Shown here in pieces: positions 46,633 to 56,777 of a stretch of DNA of 64,000 bases. Source of the DNA: Betaproteobacteria bacterium (GTDB lineage Bacteria > Pseudomonadota > Gammaproteobacteria > Burkholderiales > Burkholderiaceae_C); assembly GCA_025358155.1 (NCBI GenBank), contig JANYKR010000028.1, positions 1 through 64,000 of the forward strand, in the 5' to 3' direction. The position numbers and the translations under genes were made by a program. The notes under the pieces are model-generated. The model made no database searches, was not told where the DNA came from, and saw nothing but the letters and a program-made list of their open reading frames with translations. Every line of letters begins with the position of its first letter. Position 1 is the first letter of the stretch.

Positions 46633-47300
46633 CCTTTCTGCCCCAGCTGGCCCGCGCCGCCCTGATCACCACCCTGGCCGGCGCCTGCAGCCTCGCTCTT
46701 GCCCAATCGACCCCCCTGACACCGGCTGCCCCTGCCGCCCCGGCCTCGGCGGCCAAGAAAGAGCTGGTGCAAAAGCTGCTGACCTTGCAGCAATCGGGCT
46801 TCGAGGGCCTGAGCCGCAGCCTGGCCGAGCAATCGGTCGCCCAGATGGGACAGCAAGTGGGCGCCGTGCTGCAGACCCGCATCGCGCCCGAGCAGCGCGA
46901 GGCACTGGCCAAGGAGATCCAGGCCGAGTTCAACAAGTACGGCGAGGACGTGGGCCCGCTGCTGCGGGACCGGGTGCTCAAGCTCGCGCCCGGCGTGGTG
47001 GGCCCGGTGCTGGAAGAAAGGCTCAGCGAGGACGACCTCAAGCAGGTGATCACCGCGCTGGAGTCGTCCGGTTTTCGCAAGTACATGCAGTTGACCCCCG
47101 AGCTGCAGCGCCTGCTCGGCCAGAAGCTGGTGGCCGAAACCCAGTCCCAGGTCGAGCCCAAGCTCAAGACGCTGGAGCAGACCTTGAGCAAGAAGCTCGC
47201 CGCTGCCGGTGCTGGCCCGGCCGCTGCGCCGGCGGGCTCGGCTCCGGCTCCCAAGGCTGCCGCTGCCCCCAAGGCGGCCGCCTCCAACGCCAAGAAGTGA
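46629..47300 (+). CDS. DUF2059 exported protein
   Basis: The 223-residue protein has a signal peptide (cleavage near ALA, residue 25) and a helical DUF2059-like region with [20 protein letters not shown] and [19 protein letters not shown]. The C-terminal 35 residues are an Ala/Pro/Lys tail typical of periplasmic or surface proteins in this order. Function is unknown. The ATG overlaps the gyrA stop by 4 bp and the next gene follows after 10 bp, so it is embedded in the operon. Confidence 0.75.
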
Positions 47301-47310
47301 TCTTCTGGCG

Positions 47311-48420
47311 ATGACCGCAACGCCGCGCCCCTACAACTTCTCGGCTGGCCCGGCCGCCTTGCCCGAGGCCGTGCTGCAGCAGGCTGCGGCCGAAATGCTC
47401 GACTGGCAAGGCTCGGGTATGGGCGTGATGGAGATGAGCCACCGCGGCCGCGAGTTCATCTCCATCGCCGAGACGACTGAGCGTGATTTGCGCGAACTGC
47501 TGGCGGTGCCCGCCCACTTCCGGGTTTTGTTCATGCAGGGCGGTGGCTTGGCCGAAAACGCCATCGTGCCGCTCAACCTGTGCGAGCTGGCGCCGGCCGG
47601 CCAGGTGGATGTGGTGGTCAGCGGCGCCTGGTCGAAGAAGTCAGCCCAAGAGGCTCGCCGCTATGCCGATGTGGCCATTGCCGCCAGCAATGAGGCTGAC
47701 GGCCACCTCTCGCTGCCTGACCCGGCCCGTTGGCGCCTGAGGCCAAGCGCGAGCTACGTGCACCTGTGCAGCAACGAGACTATCCACGGCGTCGAGTACG
47801 CCACACTGCCCGACCTGGCCGCGCTGGGCAGCAGCGCGCCGCTGGTGATCGATTGCTCGTCGCACATCCTGTCGCGCCCGGTGGACTGGTCACGGGTCGG
47901 GCTGGCCTTTGCCGGCGCTCAGAAGAACATCGGCCCGGCCGGGTTGACGCTGGTAGTCGTGCGCGAAGATTTGCTGGGCCATGCGCAGGCGGTCTGCCCG
48001 TCCGCCTTTGACTACAAGACCGTGGCTGACAACGCCTCGATGTACAACACCCCACCGACCTACGCGATCTACATCGCCGGCCTGGTGTTCAAGTGGCTCA
48101 AGGCCCAGGGTGGTGTGCCGGCGATGGAAGCTCAAAACAGGGACAAGGCCAGCTTGCTGTACGGCTACCTCGACGGCTCGGGCTTCTACGCCAACCGCGT
48201 GGCCCATGAGGGCCGGTCGCGCATGAATGTGCCGTTTTTCCTGCACGATGAAAGCCTCAACGCCGCCTTCCTGGCGGGTGCGCAGCAGCGCCACCTGCTG
48301 CAGCTGCGTGGCCACAAGAGCGTGGGCGGGATGCGGGCGTCGATCTACAACGCGATGCCGCTGGCGGGGGTGCAGGCACTGGTGGACTACCTCAAGGAGT
48401 TTGCGCAGCGCCATGGCTGA
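47311..48420 (+). CDS. serC: Phosphoserine aminotransferase
   Basis: The 369-residue PLP enzyme converts 3-phosphohydroxypyruvate to phosphoserine, and also acts in pyridoxal phosphate synthesis. It starts [18 protein letters not shown] and has the PLP lysine in [11 protein letters not shown], with [10 protein letters not shown] and MNVPFFL for substrate binding. Length is standard. It overlaps pheA by 8 bp. Confidence 0.96.
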   Translation: MTATPRPYNFSAGPAALPEAVLQQAAAEMLDWQGSGMGVMEMSHRGREFISIAETTERDLRELLAVPAHFRVLFMQGGGLAENAIVPLNLCELAPAGQVDVVVSGAWSKKSAQEARRYADVAIAASNEADGHLSLPDPARWRLRPSASYVHLCSNETIHGVEYATLPDLAALGSSAPLVIDCSSHILSRPVDWSRVGLAFAGAQKNIGPAGLTLVVVREDLLGHAQAVCPSAFDYKTVADNASMYNTPPTYAIYIAGLVFKWLKAQGGVPAMEAQNRDKASLLYGYLDGSGFYANRVAHEGRSRMNVPFFLHDESLNAAFLAGAQQRHLLQLRGHKSVGGMRASIYNAMPLAGVQALVDYLKEFAQRHG

Positions 48421-49555
48421 CACCCCCAAAACCGGGTCGGCAGCCGCTGCGGCGGCTCTGGACGCCGGCATCACCCAAGAGTTGGGCCTGCTGCGCCAAC
48501 AGATCGACTCCCTCGACCGCGAGTTGCTGGCCCTGCTGAACCGCCGCATGCAGCTGGCCGTCGAGGTGGGCGAGCTCAAAAAGCGCGATGGCTCGCCGGT
48601 GTTCCGCCCCGAGCGTGAGGCGCAGGTGATCGACGGCCTCAAGGCTGCCAACCCCGGCCCGCTCAAGAGCGTGAGCGTGGCGCCGATCTGGCGCGAGATC
48701 ATGTCGGCCAGCCGCTCGTTGGAAACGCCCACCCGGGTGGCTTTTCTCGGCCCGGCAGGCACCTTCAGCGAGGAGGCAGCGCTGGGCTTTTTTGGCAGCT
48801 CGATCGTGCGGGTGCCCTGCGCCAGTTTTGACGAGGTGATCCGCAGCACCACTGCCGGTGCCGCCGATTTTGGTGTGGTGCCGGTCGAGAACAATACCGA
48901 GGGCGTGGTCACCCGCTCGCTCGACCTGTTCCTGACGATGCCGCTGTTCATCATCGGCGAGACCAGCCTGATGGTGCGGCACAACCTGCTGCGCAAAAAT
49001 AACAGCCTGTCCGGCATCACGGCCGTGTGCGCGCATCCGCAGGCGCTGGCGCAATGCCACGGCTGGCTCAGCCTGAACCTGCCGGACGTCGAGCGCCGGC
49101 CGATGTCAAGCAATGCCGAAGGCGCACGCCTGGCCGGGCTCGACCCGAACCTGGCCGCGATTGCGGGCACCCGGGCTGCGGCCGAATACGGGCTGCATGT
49201 GGTGTCGCCGGCGATCCAGGACGACGCCCACAACCGCACCCGGTTTGCCATCGTCACCCATCCTGATCGGCATCCGGCGCCACGCCCGTCCGGTCACGAC
49301 TGCACCAGCCTGATCGTCAGTGTCGCCAACCAGCCCGGCGCGGTGCATGATCTGCTGATGCCCCTGAAAGAACACGGCGTGTCGATGACCCGCTTCGAGT
49401 CGCGCCCGGCGCGCTCGGGCCAGTGGGAGTACTACTTCTACATCGACATCGAGGGCCACCCCGAAGAGCCACGGGTGGGTACGGCCCTGCGCGAGCTGCG
49501 CGATGCCTGCGCCTTCTTCAAGGTGCTGGGCACCTACCCGATCGACGTTCACTGA
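48413..49555 (+). CDS. pheA: Bifunctional chorismate mutase / prephenate dehydratase
   Basis: The 380-residue P-protein contains an AroQ-type chorismate mutase ([20 protein letters not shown], about 25-110), a prephenate dehydratase ([11 protein letters not shown], then [17 protein letters not shown], about 115-295) and an ACT domain ([16 protein letters not shown] and [17 protein letters not shown]) for phenylalanine feedback. It makes phenylpyruvate. An N-terminal Ala-rich stretch of about 20 residues is extra. The ATG lies inside the serC end, and tyrA starts 17 bp after the stop. Order is as usual but hisC, which often lies here in Burkholderia, is absent. Confidence 0.95.
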   Translation: MADTPKTGSAAAAAALDAGITQELGLLRQQIDSLDRELLALLNRRMQLAVEVGELKKRDGSPVFRPEREAQVIDGLKAANPGPLKSVSVAPIWREIMSASRSLETPTRVAFLGPAGTFSEEAALGFFGSSIVRVPCASFDEVIRSTTAGAADFGVVPVENNTEGVVTRSLDLFLTMPLFIIGETSLMVRHNLLRKNNSLSGITAVCAHPQALAQCHGWLSLNLPDVERRPMSSNAEGARLAGLDPNLAAIAGTRAAAEYGLHVVSPAIQDDAHNRTRFAIVTHPDRHPAPRPSGHDCTSLIVSVANQPGAVHDLLMPLKEHGVSMTRFESRPARSGQWEYYFYIDIEGHPEEPRVGTALRELRDACAFFKVLGTYPIDVH

Positions 49556-49572
49556 CCCCGCACAGCGCCAGC

Positions 49573-50472
49573 ATGTTCAACCAACTGGGTGTCATCGGCT
49601 GCGGTTTGATGGGCGGCTCGTTTGCGCTGGCGCTCAAGCGTGCCGGGCGGGTCAAGCGGGTGGTGGGCTACAGCAAATCGCCCTCTACGACTGACCTGGC
49701 GCGCCGCATGGGCGTAATCGATGTCGAGGCCGAGTCGGCGCTGCAGGCGGTCTCGGGCTCGGACATTGTGCTGCTCGCGGTCCCGGTCTCGGCCACCGAA
49801 GCCACCTTCAATGCCATCCGCCACGGCGTCAAGCCGGGCATGCTGCTGATGGACGTGGGCTCGACCAAGCGCGACGTGGTCGACACCGCACGCCGCACGC
49901 TGCGTGAGCACATCGGCAACTTTGTGCCCGCGCACCCGATTGCTGGCAGCGAGCAGGCCGGGGTGGCCCATGCCGATGCCGCGCTGTACAACAACCGCCA
50001 GGTGGTGCTGACGCCGCTGCCGCAGACCCAGCCCGAGCTGGTGCAGCAGGCCACCGATGTCTGGACCGCCATCGGCGCCCAGGTGCTGCGCATGACGCCC
50101 GAGAACCATGACGCCGCGTTTGCCGCTGTCAGCCACCTGCCGCATCTGCTGGCTTTTGCCTGCTTCTCGGCCATCGCCAACCAGCCGGCGGGGCGCGACT
50201 ACCTGTCGCTGGCCGGCCCGGGGTTTCGCGACTTCACCCGCATCGCGGCCAGTGATCCGGCGGTCTGGCGCGACATCCTGCTGGCCAACCGCGAAGAGGT
50301 GCTCAAGCAAAGCCAGCGCTTCCGCTTTGCGCTCGACGCACTCGAACACGCCATGACGGCCGGCAACGGCCAGGCGCTGGAAGACCTGATCCGCAATGCC
50401 GCAGCGGCCCGCAGTGCCTGGCAGATCGGCGGACCGGGGCGCGGCGGCGGCAGCGGCCAAAGCGGCCCATAG
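49573..50472 (+). CDS. tyrA: Prephenate dehydrogenase
   Basis: The 299-residue enzyme oxidises prephenate (or arogenate) to make tyrosine. It has the NAD-binding motif GVIGCGLMGGSFALALKRAG, then LLMDVGSTKRDVV, PAHPIAGSEQAG and SHLPHLLAF with the expected His residues. No ACT domain or mutase part is fused. The C-terminus is a Gly/Ser-rich tail. aroA starts 138 bp later; that gap holds no gene. Confidence 0.94.
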   Translation: MFNQLGVIGCGLMGGSFALALKRAGRVKRVVGYSKSPSTTDLARRMGVIDVEAESALQAVSGSDIVLLAVPVSATEATFNAIRHGVKPGMLLMDVGSTKRDVVDTARRTLREHIGNFVPAHPIAGSEQAGVAHADAALYNNRQVVLTPLPQTQPELVQQATDVWTAIGAQVLRMTPENHDAAFAAVSHLPHLLAFACFSAIANQPAGRDYLSLAGPGFRDFTRIAASDPAVWRDILLANREEVLKQSQRFRFALDALEHAMTAGNGQALEDLIRNAAAARSAWQIGGPGRGGGSGQSGP

Positions 50473-50610
50473 CGCTGGCCGGCGGCGGCAGAGCCTGCCA
50501 CCTCCTCCCCCCAGCCCGGTCATTCCTCCGCCCTGACCGCCCCCCCCTCCCATCCACCCGCACCTCCCATCTGCCCGCACCGAGCCGGCCGCACCCGGCC
50601 CAATCCCGTC

Positions 50611-52650
50611 ATGTACAAGCTGCCCCATCTGGACCTGCCGCCGTTGCGCGGCGCTGCCGGCACGGTCCGACTGCCCGGTTCAAAAAGCATCTCCAACCGG
50701 GTGCTGCTGCTGGCTGGCCTGAGCGAGGGCACAACCCTGCTGCGCGACCTGCTCGACAGCGACGACACCCGCGTGATGCTGGCCGCGTTGGCCGCGCTGG
50801 GCTGCGGCCTGGCGCGCCAGCCTGACGGCGCACTGGCCGTGTCCGGGCTGGGCGGCCGGCTACAGGTGCACCAGGCGGCCCTGTTCCTGGGCAATGCCGG
50901 CACGGCGATGCGGCCGCTGACTGCTGCGCTGGCGGTGCTGTCAGCGCTGCAAGGCGGGCAGTTCGAGCTGAGCGGCGTGCCCCGCATGCACGAGCGGCCG
51001 ATCGGCGACCTGGTGGCCGCGCTGCGCCAGCTCGGTTGTGGCGTTGACGAGCTGGGCACGCCCGGTTTTCCGCCGCTGCGCCTGCACGGCACGGCGGGCG
51101 GCGTGCTGCAGACCGCGCAGGAGATCCGGGTGCGGGGCGACGTTTCCAGCCAGTTCCTGACCGCGCTGTTGCTGGCCTTGCCGCTGGCCGCAGCCGATCC
51201 GGCCGGCGCGCCGGTAGTCATCGCGGTAGACGGCGAACTCATCAGCAAGCCCTACGTCGACATCACGCTCAACCTGCTGGCGCGCTTTGGCATCCAGGTG
51301 CTGCGTAATGGCTACGCCCGCTTCACGATCCCGGCGGGCAGCCGCTACCAGAGCCCGGGCGTGATCCATGTCGAGGCCGATGCGTCGTCGGCCTCGTACT
51401 TCATCGCGCTCGGCGCCATCGCGGCCGGCCAGGCTGCTGGCGACGCGCCGCTGGTGATCGACGGCCTGAGCCTGGACTCGATCCAGGGCGACATCCGCTT
51501 TGTCGAGGCGGCACGCCTGATGGGTGCGGACATCACCGGCGCGCCCGGCCGGCTGACGGTGCGGCGCGGCGACTGGCCACTGCGCGCCATCACGCTGGAC
51601 TGCAACGCCATCCCCGACGCGGCGATGACGCTTGCGGTGATGGCGCTCTACGCCCAGGGCACGACCCGGCTGGTCAACATCGCCAGCTGGCGCGTCAAGG
51701 AGACCGACCGCATCGCGGCGATGGCCACCGAATTGCGCAAGCTCGGTGCCACGGTCACCGAGGGCCAAGACTTCATCGAGATCACGCCGCCCACGGTCTG
51801 GCAGGCGGCCAGCATCCACACCTACGACGACCACCGCATCGCGATGTGCTTGTCGCTGGCCGCCTTCAACCCGCTGGTGGCGGTGCCGGGCGGCGAGGTG
51901 TCGGTGCGCATCCTGGATCCGCAGTGCGTGGCCAAGACCTTTCCGGACTATTTCGAAGCGCTGTTTACTGTCGCCCGGACGGCCGAGGCCGACATCCCGG
52001 TCATCACCATCGACGGCCCGACCGCCTCGGGCAAGGGCACGCTGGCGGCCACAGTGGCTGCCCGCCTGGGTTGGCACCAGCTCGATTCGGGCCTGCTCTA
52101 CCGCGCCACCGCGCTGGCGGCCCAGCGCCAGGCTGTGGCGGCCGACGACGAGCCCGGCCTGGCCCGGGTGGCCGCCGGGCTGGACCTGCGCTTCGACGGC
52201 GAGCGGGTGTTGCTGGACGGCACCGATGTGGCGACCGCGCTGCGGCAGGAACAGGTCGGCAGCATGGCCTCGCGCATCTCTGCCTGGCCGGCAGTGCGCG
52301 GTGCGCTGGAGGCGCTGCAACTGGCGTTTCGCCGCCTGCCGGGCCTGGTGGCCGATGGCCGTGACATGGGCACGGTGATCTTTCCGGCTGCGCCGCTCAA
52401 GCTCTTTCTCACCGCCAGCCCCGCCAAGCGTGCCGAACGCCGGTATAAGCAATTGATTTCAAAAGGTATTTCTGCTAATCTCAGCGACCTTCGTGCAGAT
52501 TTGGAGGCGCGGGACGAGCGGGACAAAACCCGTTTGATCGCCCCGCTCAAACCCGCACAAGACGCGCTGCTGCTCGACAACTCGGGCCTGGACATCGAGC
52601 AATCGGTGGCCCGGGTACTGGATTGGTGGGCACAGCGCGGGCCGTTTTGA
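50611..52650 (+). CDS. aroA-cmk: Fused EPSP synthase - cytidylate kinase
   Basis: The 679-residue protein joins two enzymes without a stop. Residues 1 to about 448 are EPSP synthase ([50 protein letters not shown]). From about 463 it is cytidylate kinase: [20 protein letters not shown] (Walker A at 468-474), [27 protein letters not shown] and DERDKTR. The first adds enolpyruvate to shikimate-3-phosphate, the second phosphorylates CMP and dCMP. Such fusions occur in some Burkholderiales, where separate aroA and cmk are adjacent. An AT-rich stretch lies near 52440-52500. Confidence 0.95.
   Translation: MYKLPHLDLPPLRGAAGTVRLPGSKSISNRVLLLAGLSEGTTLLRDLLDSDDTRVMLAALAALGCGLARQPDGALAVSGLGGRLQVHQAALFLGNAGTAMRPLTAALAVLSALQGGQFELSGVPRMHERPIGDLVAALRQLGCGVDELGTPGFPPLRLHGTAGGVLQTAQEIRVRGDVSSQFLTALLLALPLAAADPAGAPVVIAVDGELISKPYVDITLNLLARFGIQVLRNGYARFTIPAGSRYQSPGVIHVEADASSASYFIALGAIAAGQAAGDAPLVIDGLSLDSIQGDIRFVEAARLMGADITGAPGRLTVRRGDWPLRAITLDCNAIPDAAMTLAVMALYAQGTTRLVNIASWRVKETDRIAAMATELRKLGATVTEGQDFIEITPPTVWQAASIHTYDDHRIAMCLSLAAFNPLVAVPGGEVSVRILDPQCVAKTFPDYFEALFTVARTAEADIPVITIDGPTASGKGTLAATVAARLGWHQLDSGLLYRATALAAQRQAVAADDEPGLARVAAGLDLRFDGERVLLDGTDVATALRQEQVGSMASRISAWPAVRGALEALQLAFRRLPGLVADGRDMGTVIFPAAPLKLFLTASPAKRAERRYKQLISKGISANLSDLRADLEARDERDKTRLIAPLKPAQDALLLDNSGLDIEQSVARVLDWWAQRGPF
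52453..52481 (+). promoter_or_regulatory. Candidate internal promoter for rpsA
   Basis: TTGATT and TAATCT are separated by exactly 17 bp, with an extended-minus-10 TGC before the second. The site is inside the cmk part in a locally AT-rich stretch. E. coli rpsA is also read from promoters within cmk. Both hexamers match consensus only moderately. Confidence 0.4.
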
Positions 52651-52837
52651 GCCTTTTGGGTGTTTCTCCGGTCGCCCACGGCCCACGCGGTCAACGCAAG
52701 CCCAGCCCGCTGCGCCCAGAATTCTGAAGTGCCTCCCGGCATGTCAGGCGCTGGATCCGCAGCGATGTTTCACCTTCACCCGCAACCCCGCCGGCCACTT
52801 CTCACTTGGTTTTCGCCGGCACCAAGGACCTGTCTGA

Positions 52838-54556
52838 ATGACCCAAGCTCAAATCGATACCGCAGCACCCGCCGGCATGGAAAGTTTTGCCGCGCTGTTT
52901 GAAGAATCATTGCTCAAGAGCGATCTGCGCGCCGGCGAGGTCATCTCCGCCGAAGTCGTGCGCATCGAGTTCAACCACGTCGTGGTCAACGCCGGCCTCA
53001 AGAGCGAAGCCTATGTGCCCATCGCCGAGTTCAAGAACGACCAGGGCGAGCTCGAAGTTGAAGTCGGTGACTTCGTCTCGGTCGCCATCGACGCGATCGA
53101 AAACGGCTACGGCGACACCATCCTGTCGCGTGACAAGGCCAAGCGCCTCGCCTCCTGGCTGTCGCTGGAAGTCGCACTCGACAGCGGTGACTTTGTCACC
53201 GGCACCGTGTCCGGCAAGGTCAAGGGCGGCCTGACCGTCCTGGTCAACGGCATCCGCGCCTTCCTGCCGGGCTCGCTGATCGACACCCGCCCGGTCAAGG
53301 ACCTGAGCCCGTACGAAGGCAAGACCCTCGAATTCAAGGTCATCAAGCTCGACCGCAAGCGCAACAACGTGGTGCTGTCGCGCCGCGCGGTGGTTGAGGC
53401 CAGCATGGGCGAAGAGCGCGCCAAGCTGCTCGAAACCCTGACTGAAGGCGCTATCGTGCACGGCGTGGTCAAGAACATCACCGAATACGGTGCGTTTGTC
53501 GACCTCGGCGGCATCGACGGCCTGCTGCACATCACCGACATGGCCTGGCGCCGTGTCCGTCACCCGAGCGAGGTGGTGACGGTCGGCCAGGAGCTCTCAG
53601 CCAAGGTGCTGAAGTTCGACGCCGAGAAAAACCGCGTTTCGCTGGGCATCAAGCAGCTGGGCGATGACCCGTGGCACGGCGTGTCGCGCCGCTACCCGAG
53701 CAGCACCCGGCTGTTCGGCAAGGTCACCAACATTGCCGACTACGGCGCGTTTGTCGAGATCGAACCCGGCATCGAAGGCCTGGTGCACGTGTCCGAGATG
53801 GACTGGACCAACAAGAACGTGGCCCCGGCCAAGATCGTTGCGCTGGGCGACGAGGTCGAGGTCATGGTGCTCGAGATCGACGAAGACAAGCGCCGCATCA
53901 GCCTGGGCATGAAGCAGTGCAAGGCCAACCCGTGGGAAGAGTTCTCGGGCACCGTGCACCGTGGCGACAAGGTCAAGGGCCCGATCAAGTCGATCACCGA
54001 CTTCGGTGTGTTCGTCGGCCTGGCCTCGGGCATCGACGGCCTGGTCCACCTGTCGGACCTGTCCTGGCACGAAACCGGCGAAGTCGCGGTGCGCAACTTC
54101 AAGAAGGGCCAGGAAGTCGAAGCCCTGGTGCTGGCCATCGATGTGGAACGCGAGCGCATCAGCCTGGGCATCAAGCAGCTCGACGGGGACCCGTTTGCCA
54201 ACTACACCTCGATCAATGATCGCGGCGCGCTGGTGACCGGCAAGGTCAAGACGGTGGATCCGCGTGGCGCTGAAATCCAGCTCAACGACGATGTCACTGG
54301 CTACCTGCGGGCCTCTGAACTCAGCCGCGACCGTGTTGAAGACGCACGCAACCTGCTCAAAGAAGGCGACGAAGTCAATGTCATGATCATCAACGTGGAC
54401 CGCAAGGCCCGCTCGATCCAGCTCTCGCTCAAGGCCAAGGACGCGGCCGACCAGCAAGAGCAGATGACCCGTTTGTCGCAGACCAGCGAGCGTGAAAACG
54501 CCGGCACGACCAGCCTGGGCGCTCTGCTGCGTGCCAAGCTCGACAATCGCGAATAG
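52838..54556 (+). CDS. rpsA: 30S ribosomal protein S1
   Basis: The 572-residue protein has six S1 repeats (about 25-95, 110-175, 196-264, 281-351, 368-438 and 455-524). Repeats 3-5 show [40 protein letters not shown] and [20 protein letters not shown]. It binds mRNA to the 30S subunit. AAGGAC lies 12 bp before the ATG. The upstream 187 bp and the candidate promoter in cmk are probably its leader and promoter. A nested hairpin lies just after the stop. Confidence 0.97.
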   Translation: MTQAQIDTAAPAGMESFAALFEESLLKSDLRAGEVISAEVVRIEFNHVVVNAGLKSEAYVPIAEFKNDQGELEVEVGDFVSVAIDAIENGYGDTILSRDKAKRLASWLSLEVALDSGDFVTGTVSGKVKGGLTVLVNGIRAFLPGSLIDTRPVKDLSPYEGKTLEFKVIKLDRKRNNVVLSRRAVVEASMGEERAKLLETLTEGAIVHGVVKNITEYGAFVDLGGIDGLLHITDMAWRRVRHPSEVVTVGQELSAKVLKFDAEKNRVSLGIKQLGDDPWHGVSRRYPSSTRLFGKVTNIADYGAFVEIEPGIEGLVHVSEMDWTNKNVAPAKIVALGDEVEVMVLEIDEDKRRISLGMKQCKANPWEEFSGTVHRGDKVKGPIKSITDFGVFVGLASGIDGLVHLSDLSWHETGEVAVRNFKKGQEVEALVLAIDVERERISLGIKQLDGDPFANYTSINDRGALVTGKVKTVDPRGAEIQLNDDVTGYLRASELSRDRVEDARNLLKEGDEVNVMIINVDRKARSIQLSLKAKDAADQQEQMTRLSQTSERENAGTTSLGALLRAKLDNRE

Positions 54557-54564
54557 TTGTGGGC

Positions 54565-54582
54565 CCCGGCCGCCTGGCGGCC
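54565..54582. other. 8-bp inverted repeat after rpsA
   Basis: Arms CGGCCGCC and GGCGGCCG with one T between, 8 bp after the rpsA stop. The arms could form a very GC-rich hairpin, but no T-run follows. Confidence 0.55.
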
Positions 54583-54596
54583 GCCTCCTAGAGGCT

Positions 54597-54632
54597 GCCA
54601 AACCCGACCGGGAAACCCGGAACGGGTTTGGC
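54597..54632 (+). promoter_or_regulatory. Nested hairpin between rpsA and ihfB
   Basis: Outer arms GCCAAACCCG (54597-54606) and CGGGTTTGGC (54623-54632) enclose an inner hairpin CCGGG-AAA-CCCGG. It has no T-run (CCTTCGAC follows), so it is more likely an mRNA processing or attenuation structure than a complete terminator. Confidence 0.5.
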
Positions 54633-54722
54633 CCTTCGACGGGGGCCGCGCTCCCTGGTCGCTTTAGGCGACCTGTCCCCCACCGAGACAAGACCCGCCA
54701 GTAGCCAGACCCAGGCAGACCG

Positions 54723-55037
54723 ATGACCCGTTCAGACTTAGTGAACCAATTGGCCGAGCGCTTTGGCCAGCTGACGCAGCGCGACACCGAGTTCGCGGTC
54801 AAGACCATCCTGGATGCGATGAGCGACGCCCTGGCGCGTGGCCACCGTATCGAGATCAGGGGGTTTGGCAGCTTCTCGATCAACCGGCGTCCACCGCGCC
54901 TGGGGCGCAACCCGCGCAGCGGCGAAAAGGTCACGATCCCTGAAAAGCTGGTGCCGCACTTCAAGCCGGGCAAGGCGCTGCGCGAAGCAGTTGACGAGCG
55001 GCTGCCAGTGCAAGACGAAGTGCCCGCTGCAGCGTGA
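54723..55037 (+). CDS. ihfB: Integration host factor subunit beta
   Basis: The 104-residue HU/IHF-fold protein begins [14 protein letters not shown] and has the beta-arm signature [21 protein letters not shown]. It pairs with IhfA to bend DNA. The C-terminus is extended by about 10 Ala/Val/Glu residues. It follows rpsA, as in most proteobacteria, with 166 bp between them. Confidence 0.95.
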   Translation: MTRSDLVNQLAERFGQLTQRDTEFAVKTILDAMSDALARGHRIEIRGFGSFSINRRPPRLGRNPRSGEKVTIPEKLVPHFKPGKALREAVDERLPVQDEVPAAA

Positions 55038-55059
55038 AGCCGGCAGCTGACAGACCCCG

Positions 55060-55081
55060 GGGGCCTTTGTGGCCCCTTTTT
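55060..55081 (+). terminator. Rho-independent terminator after ihfB
   Basis: Arms GGGGCC and GGCCCC around TTTGT, then TTTTT. It lies 22 bp after the ihfB stop. Confidence 0.82.
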
Positions 55082-55187
55082 CATGGCCGGGACCGCAAGC
55101 CGGCGTGTCGTTTTCATGCCGCCGAGCCGGCCAGTGGCAACGGCCTGCGGCGCCGCCTTGCGTTCGCCTCTTTAGAATGCCGGTCCC

Positions 55188-55508
55188 ATGCGCGTGATCC
55201 TCTGGGCCCTGCGGGCCTTCATCTTTTTCACCCTGTTCGCCTTTGCGCTCAACAACGAGCAACTGGTGGTGGTGCACTGGTTTTTTGGCGCGCAGTGGCG
55301 GGCGCCGATGGTGATCGTGGTGCTGGTGGCCTTTGCCGGCGGTGCATCGCTGGGCGTGCTGGCGATGGTGCCGAGCTGGTGGCGCCACCGCCGCGTGGCC
55401 AGGCGGCATGCGCCGCCCGTGCTGCCCGTCAAACGCGCTGGGGTCGAGGCGACCACCGTTGCGCCCAGCGAGTTTGGCCCGGAGCATCCACCCCGGGTAG
55501 GCCTTTGA
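55188..55508 (+). CDS. lapA: Lipopolysaccharide assembly protein A
   Basis: The 106-residue protein has two membrane helices (ALRAFIFFTLFAFALNN and VIVVLVAFAGGASLGVLAMVP) and a basic tail, the DUF1049/LapA layout. With LapB it tunes LpxC turnover and lipopolysaccharide synthesis. The start codon sits 10 bp after a TAGAAT box with no Shine-Dalgarno sequence, so a leaderless transcript is possible. lapB follows 63 bp later. Confidence 0.85.
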   Translation: MRVILWALRAFIFFTLFAFALNNEQLVVVHWFFGAQWRAPMVIVVLVAFAGGASLGVLAMVPSWWRHRRVARRHAPPVLPVKRAGVEATTVAPSEFGPEHPPRVGL

Positions 55509-55571
55509 GTCCGACAACGGCCAGTCGGTCTGATCGCCCCGGCCCGGCCTTGACCCGTGCCAGGGCCCGGC

Positions 55572-56732
55572 ATGGACTTTGAGACGCCCAGCCTGCTACT
55601 CGGCCTGCTGGTGGCCCTGCCGGTCGCCTTTTTGCTGGGCTGGGCCGCCTCGCGGTTTGACCTGCAGCAGTGGAAGCGTGCTGACCGCCAGGCGCCCAAA
55701 GCCTATTTCAAGGGCCTGAACCTGCTGCTCAACGAGCAAACCGACAAGGCCATCGACGCCTTCATCGAGGCGGTTCAACATGACCCCGACACCAGCGAGT
55801 TGCACTTTGCATTGGGCAATCTGTTCCGCAGGCGCGGCGAATTCGAGCGCGCGGTGCGGGTGCATCAACACCTGCTGCAGCGCGCTGACCTCGGGCAGAC
55901 CGAGCGCGAGCGGGCGCAGCAGGCGCTGGCGCAAGACTTCATGAAAGCCGGGCTGTTTGACCGCGCCGAGGCGGCCTTCCGGGCGCTGGAGGGCACACCC
56001 TTCGAGACCGAGGCTCGACTCGCGCTGTTGGCACTGGCCGAACGCTCGCGCGACTGGCGCAGCGCCACCGAGGTGGCTGAACGCCTGGAAAAGACCGGTA
56101 CCGGCTCGTTTGCCACCCGCACCGCGCACTACCGCTGTGAGCTGGCGCTGGAGGCTGACGAGCGCGGTGACGAGGCTGCCGCCAGTGACTTGCTGGCCCA
56201 GGCACTGGCCGCCTCGCCGCAATCCGCCCGGCCGCTGGTGCTGCAAGCCCAGGGCTTGACTCGCCAAGGCAAGCCGGTCGAGGCCCTGGCCGCCTGGCAG
56301 CAGTTGCGCCAGCGCGACCCGGCCACCTTCATCCGTTTGTCGGGTGAGTTCGCGGCCTGTGCGCTGGCCGCCGGGCAAAGGGATACAGCGCGCCAGGCTT
56401 TGGCTCCGCTGTTCTCCGACCACCCTGACATCGACTTGCTGCGCGCCCTGGCCACGCTGGACGGCGTGGTTGCCGGTGCGTCGCCACTGCTGATGGACCT
56501 GCTGCGCGAGCAACCCAGCTTGTCGGCCGCGATTGAACTGCTCGCCACACCCGCCGAGTCCTGGCCCGAGCAGGCCCGCCAGTTTGCACATGATGCGGTG
56601 GCCCGCGCGGCGCGGCCGCTGCAGCGCTACCGCTGCGCGGCCTGTGGCTTCGAGGCCCAGCGCCATTTCTGGCAATGCCCGGGCTGCCTGGGCTGGGACA
56701 CGTTTCCGTCCCAGCGCATCGAAGACCTGTAA
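55572..56732 (+). CDS. lapB: Lipopolysaccharide assembly protein B
   Basis: The 386-residue protein has an N-terminal membrane anchor (LLLGLLVALPVAFLLGWAASRF), a series of TPR repeats (AYFKGLNLLLNEQTDKAID on) and a C-terminal rubredoxin-like metal site with CAAC and CPGC around FWQ. This is LapB (YciM), which promotes FtsH-mediated LpxC degradation. The ATG at 55572 fits the usual start better than an upstream GTG at 55557. Confidence 0.92.
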   Translation: MDFETPSLLLGLLVALPVAFLLGWAASRFDLQQWKRADRQAPKAYFKGLNLLLNEQTDKAIDAFIEAVQHDPDTSELHFALGNLFRRRGEFERAVRVHQHLLQRADLGQTERERAQQALAQDFMKAGLFDRAEAAFRALEGTPFETEARLALLALAERSRDWRSATEVAERLEKTGTGSFATRTAHYRCELALEADERGDEAAASDLLAQALAASPQSARPLVLQAQGLTRQGKPVEALAAWQQLRQRDPATFIRLSGEFAACALAAGQRDTARQALAPLFSDHPDIDLLRALATLDGVVAGASPLLMDLLREQPSLSAAIELLATPAESWPEQARQFAHDAVARAARPLQRYRCAACGFEAQRHFWQCPGCLGWDTFPSQRIEDL

Positions 56733-56777
56733 CCAGGCGCCGGCAACGCACCCGTCGGTGCGCCGCCGGCCGGTGCC

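Noticed and set aside
56746..56761. Hairpin CGCACC / GGTGCG between lapB and scoB as terminator
   Set aside because: Stem is only 6 bp, and no T-run occurs on either strand.
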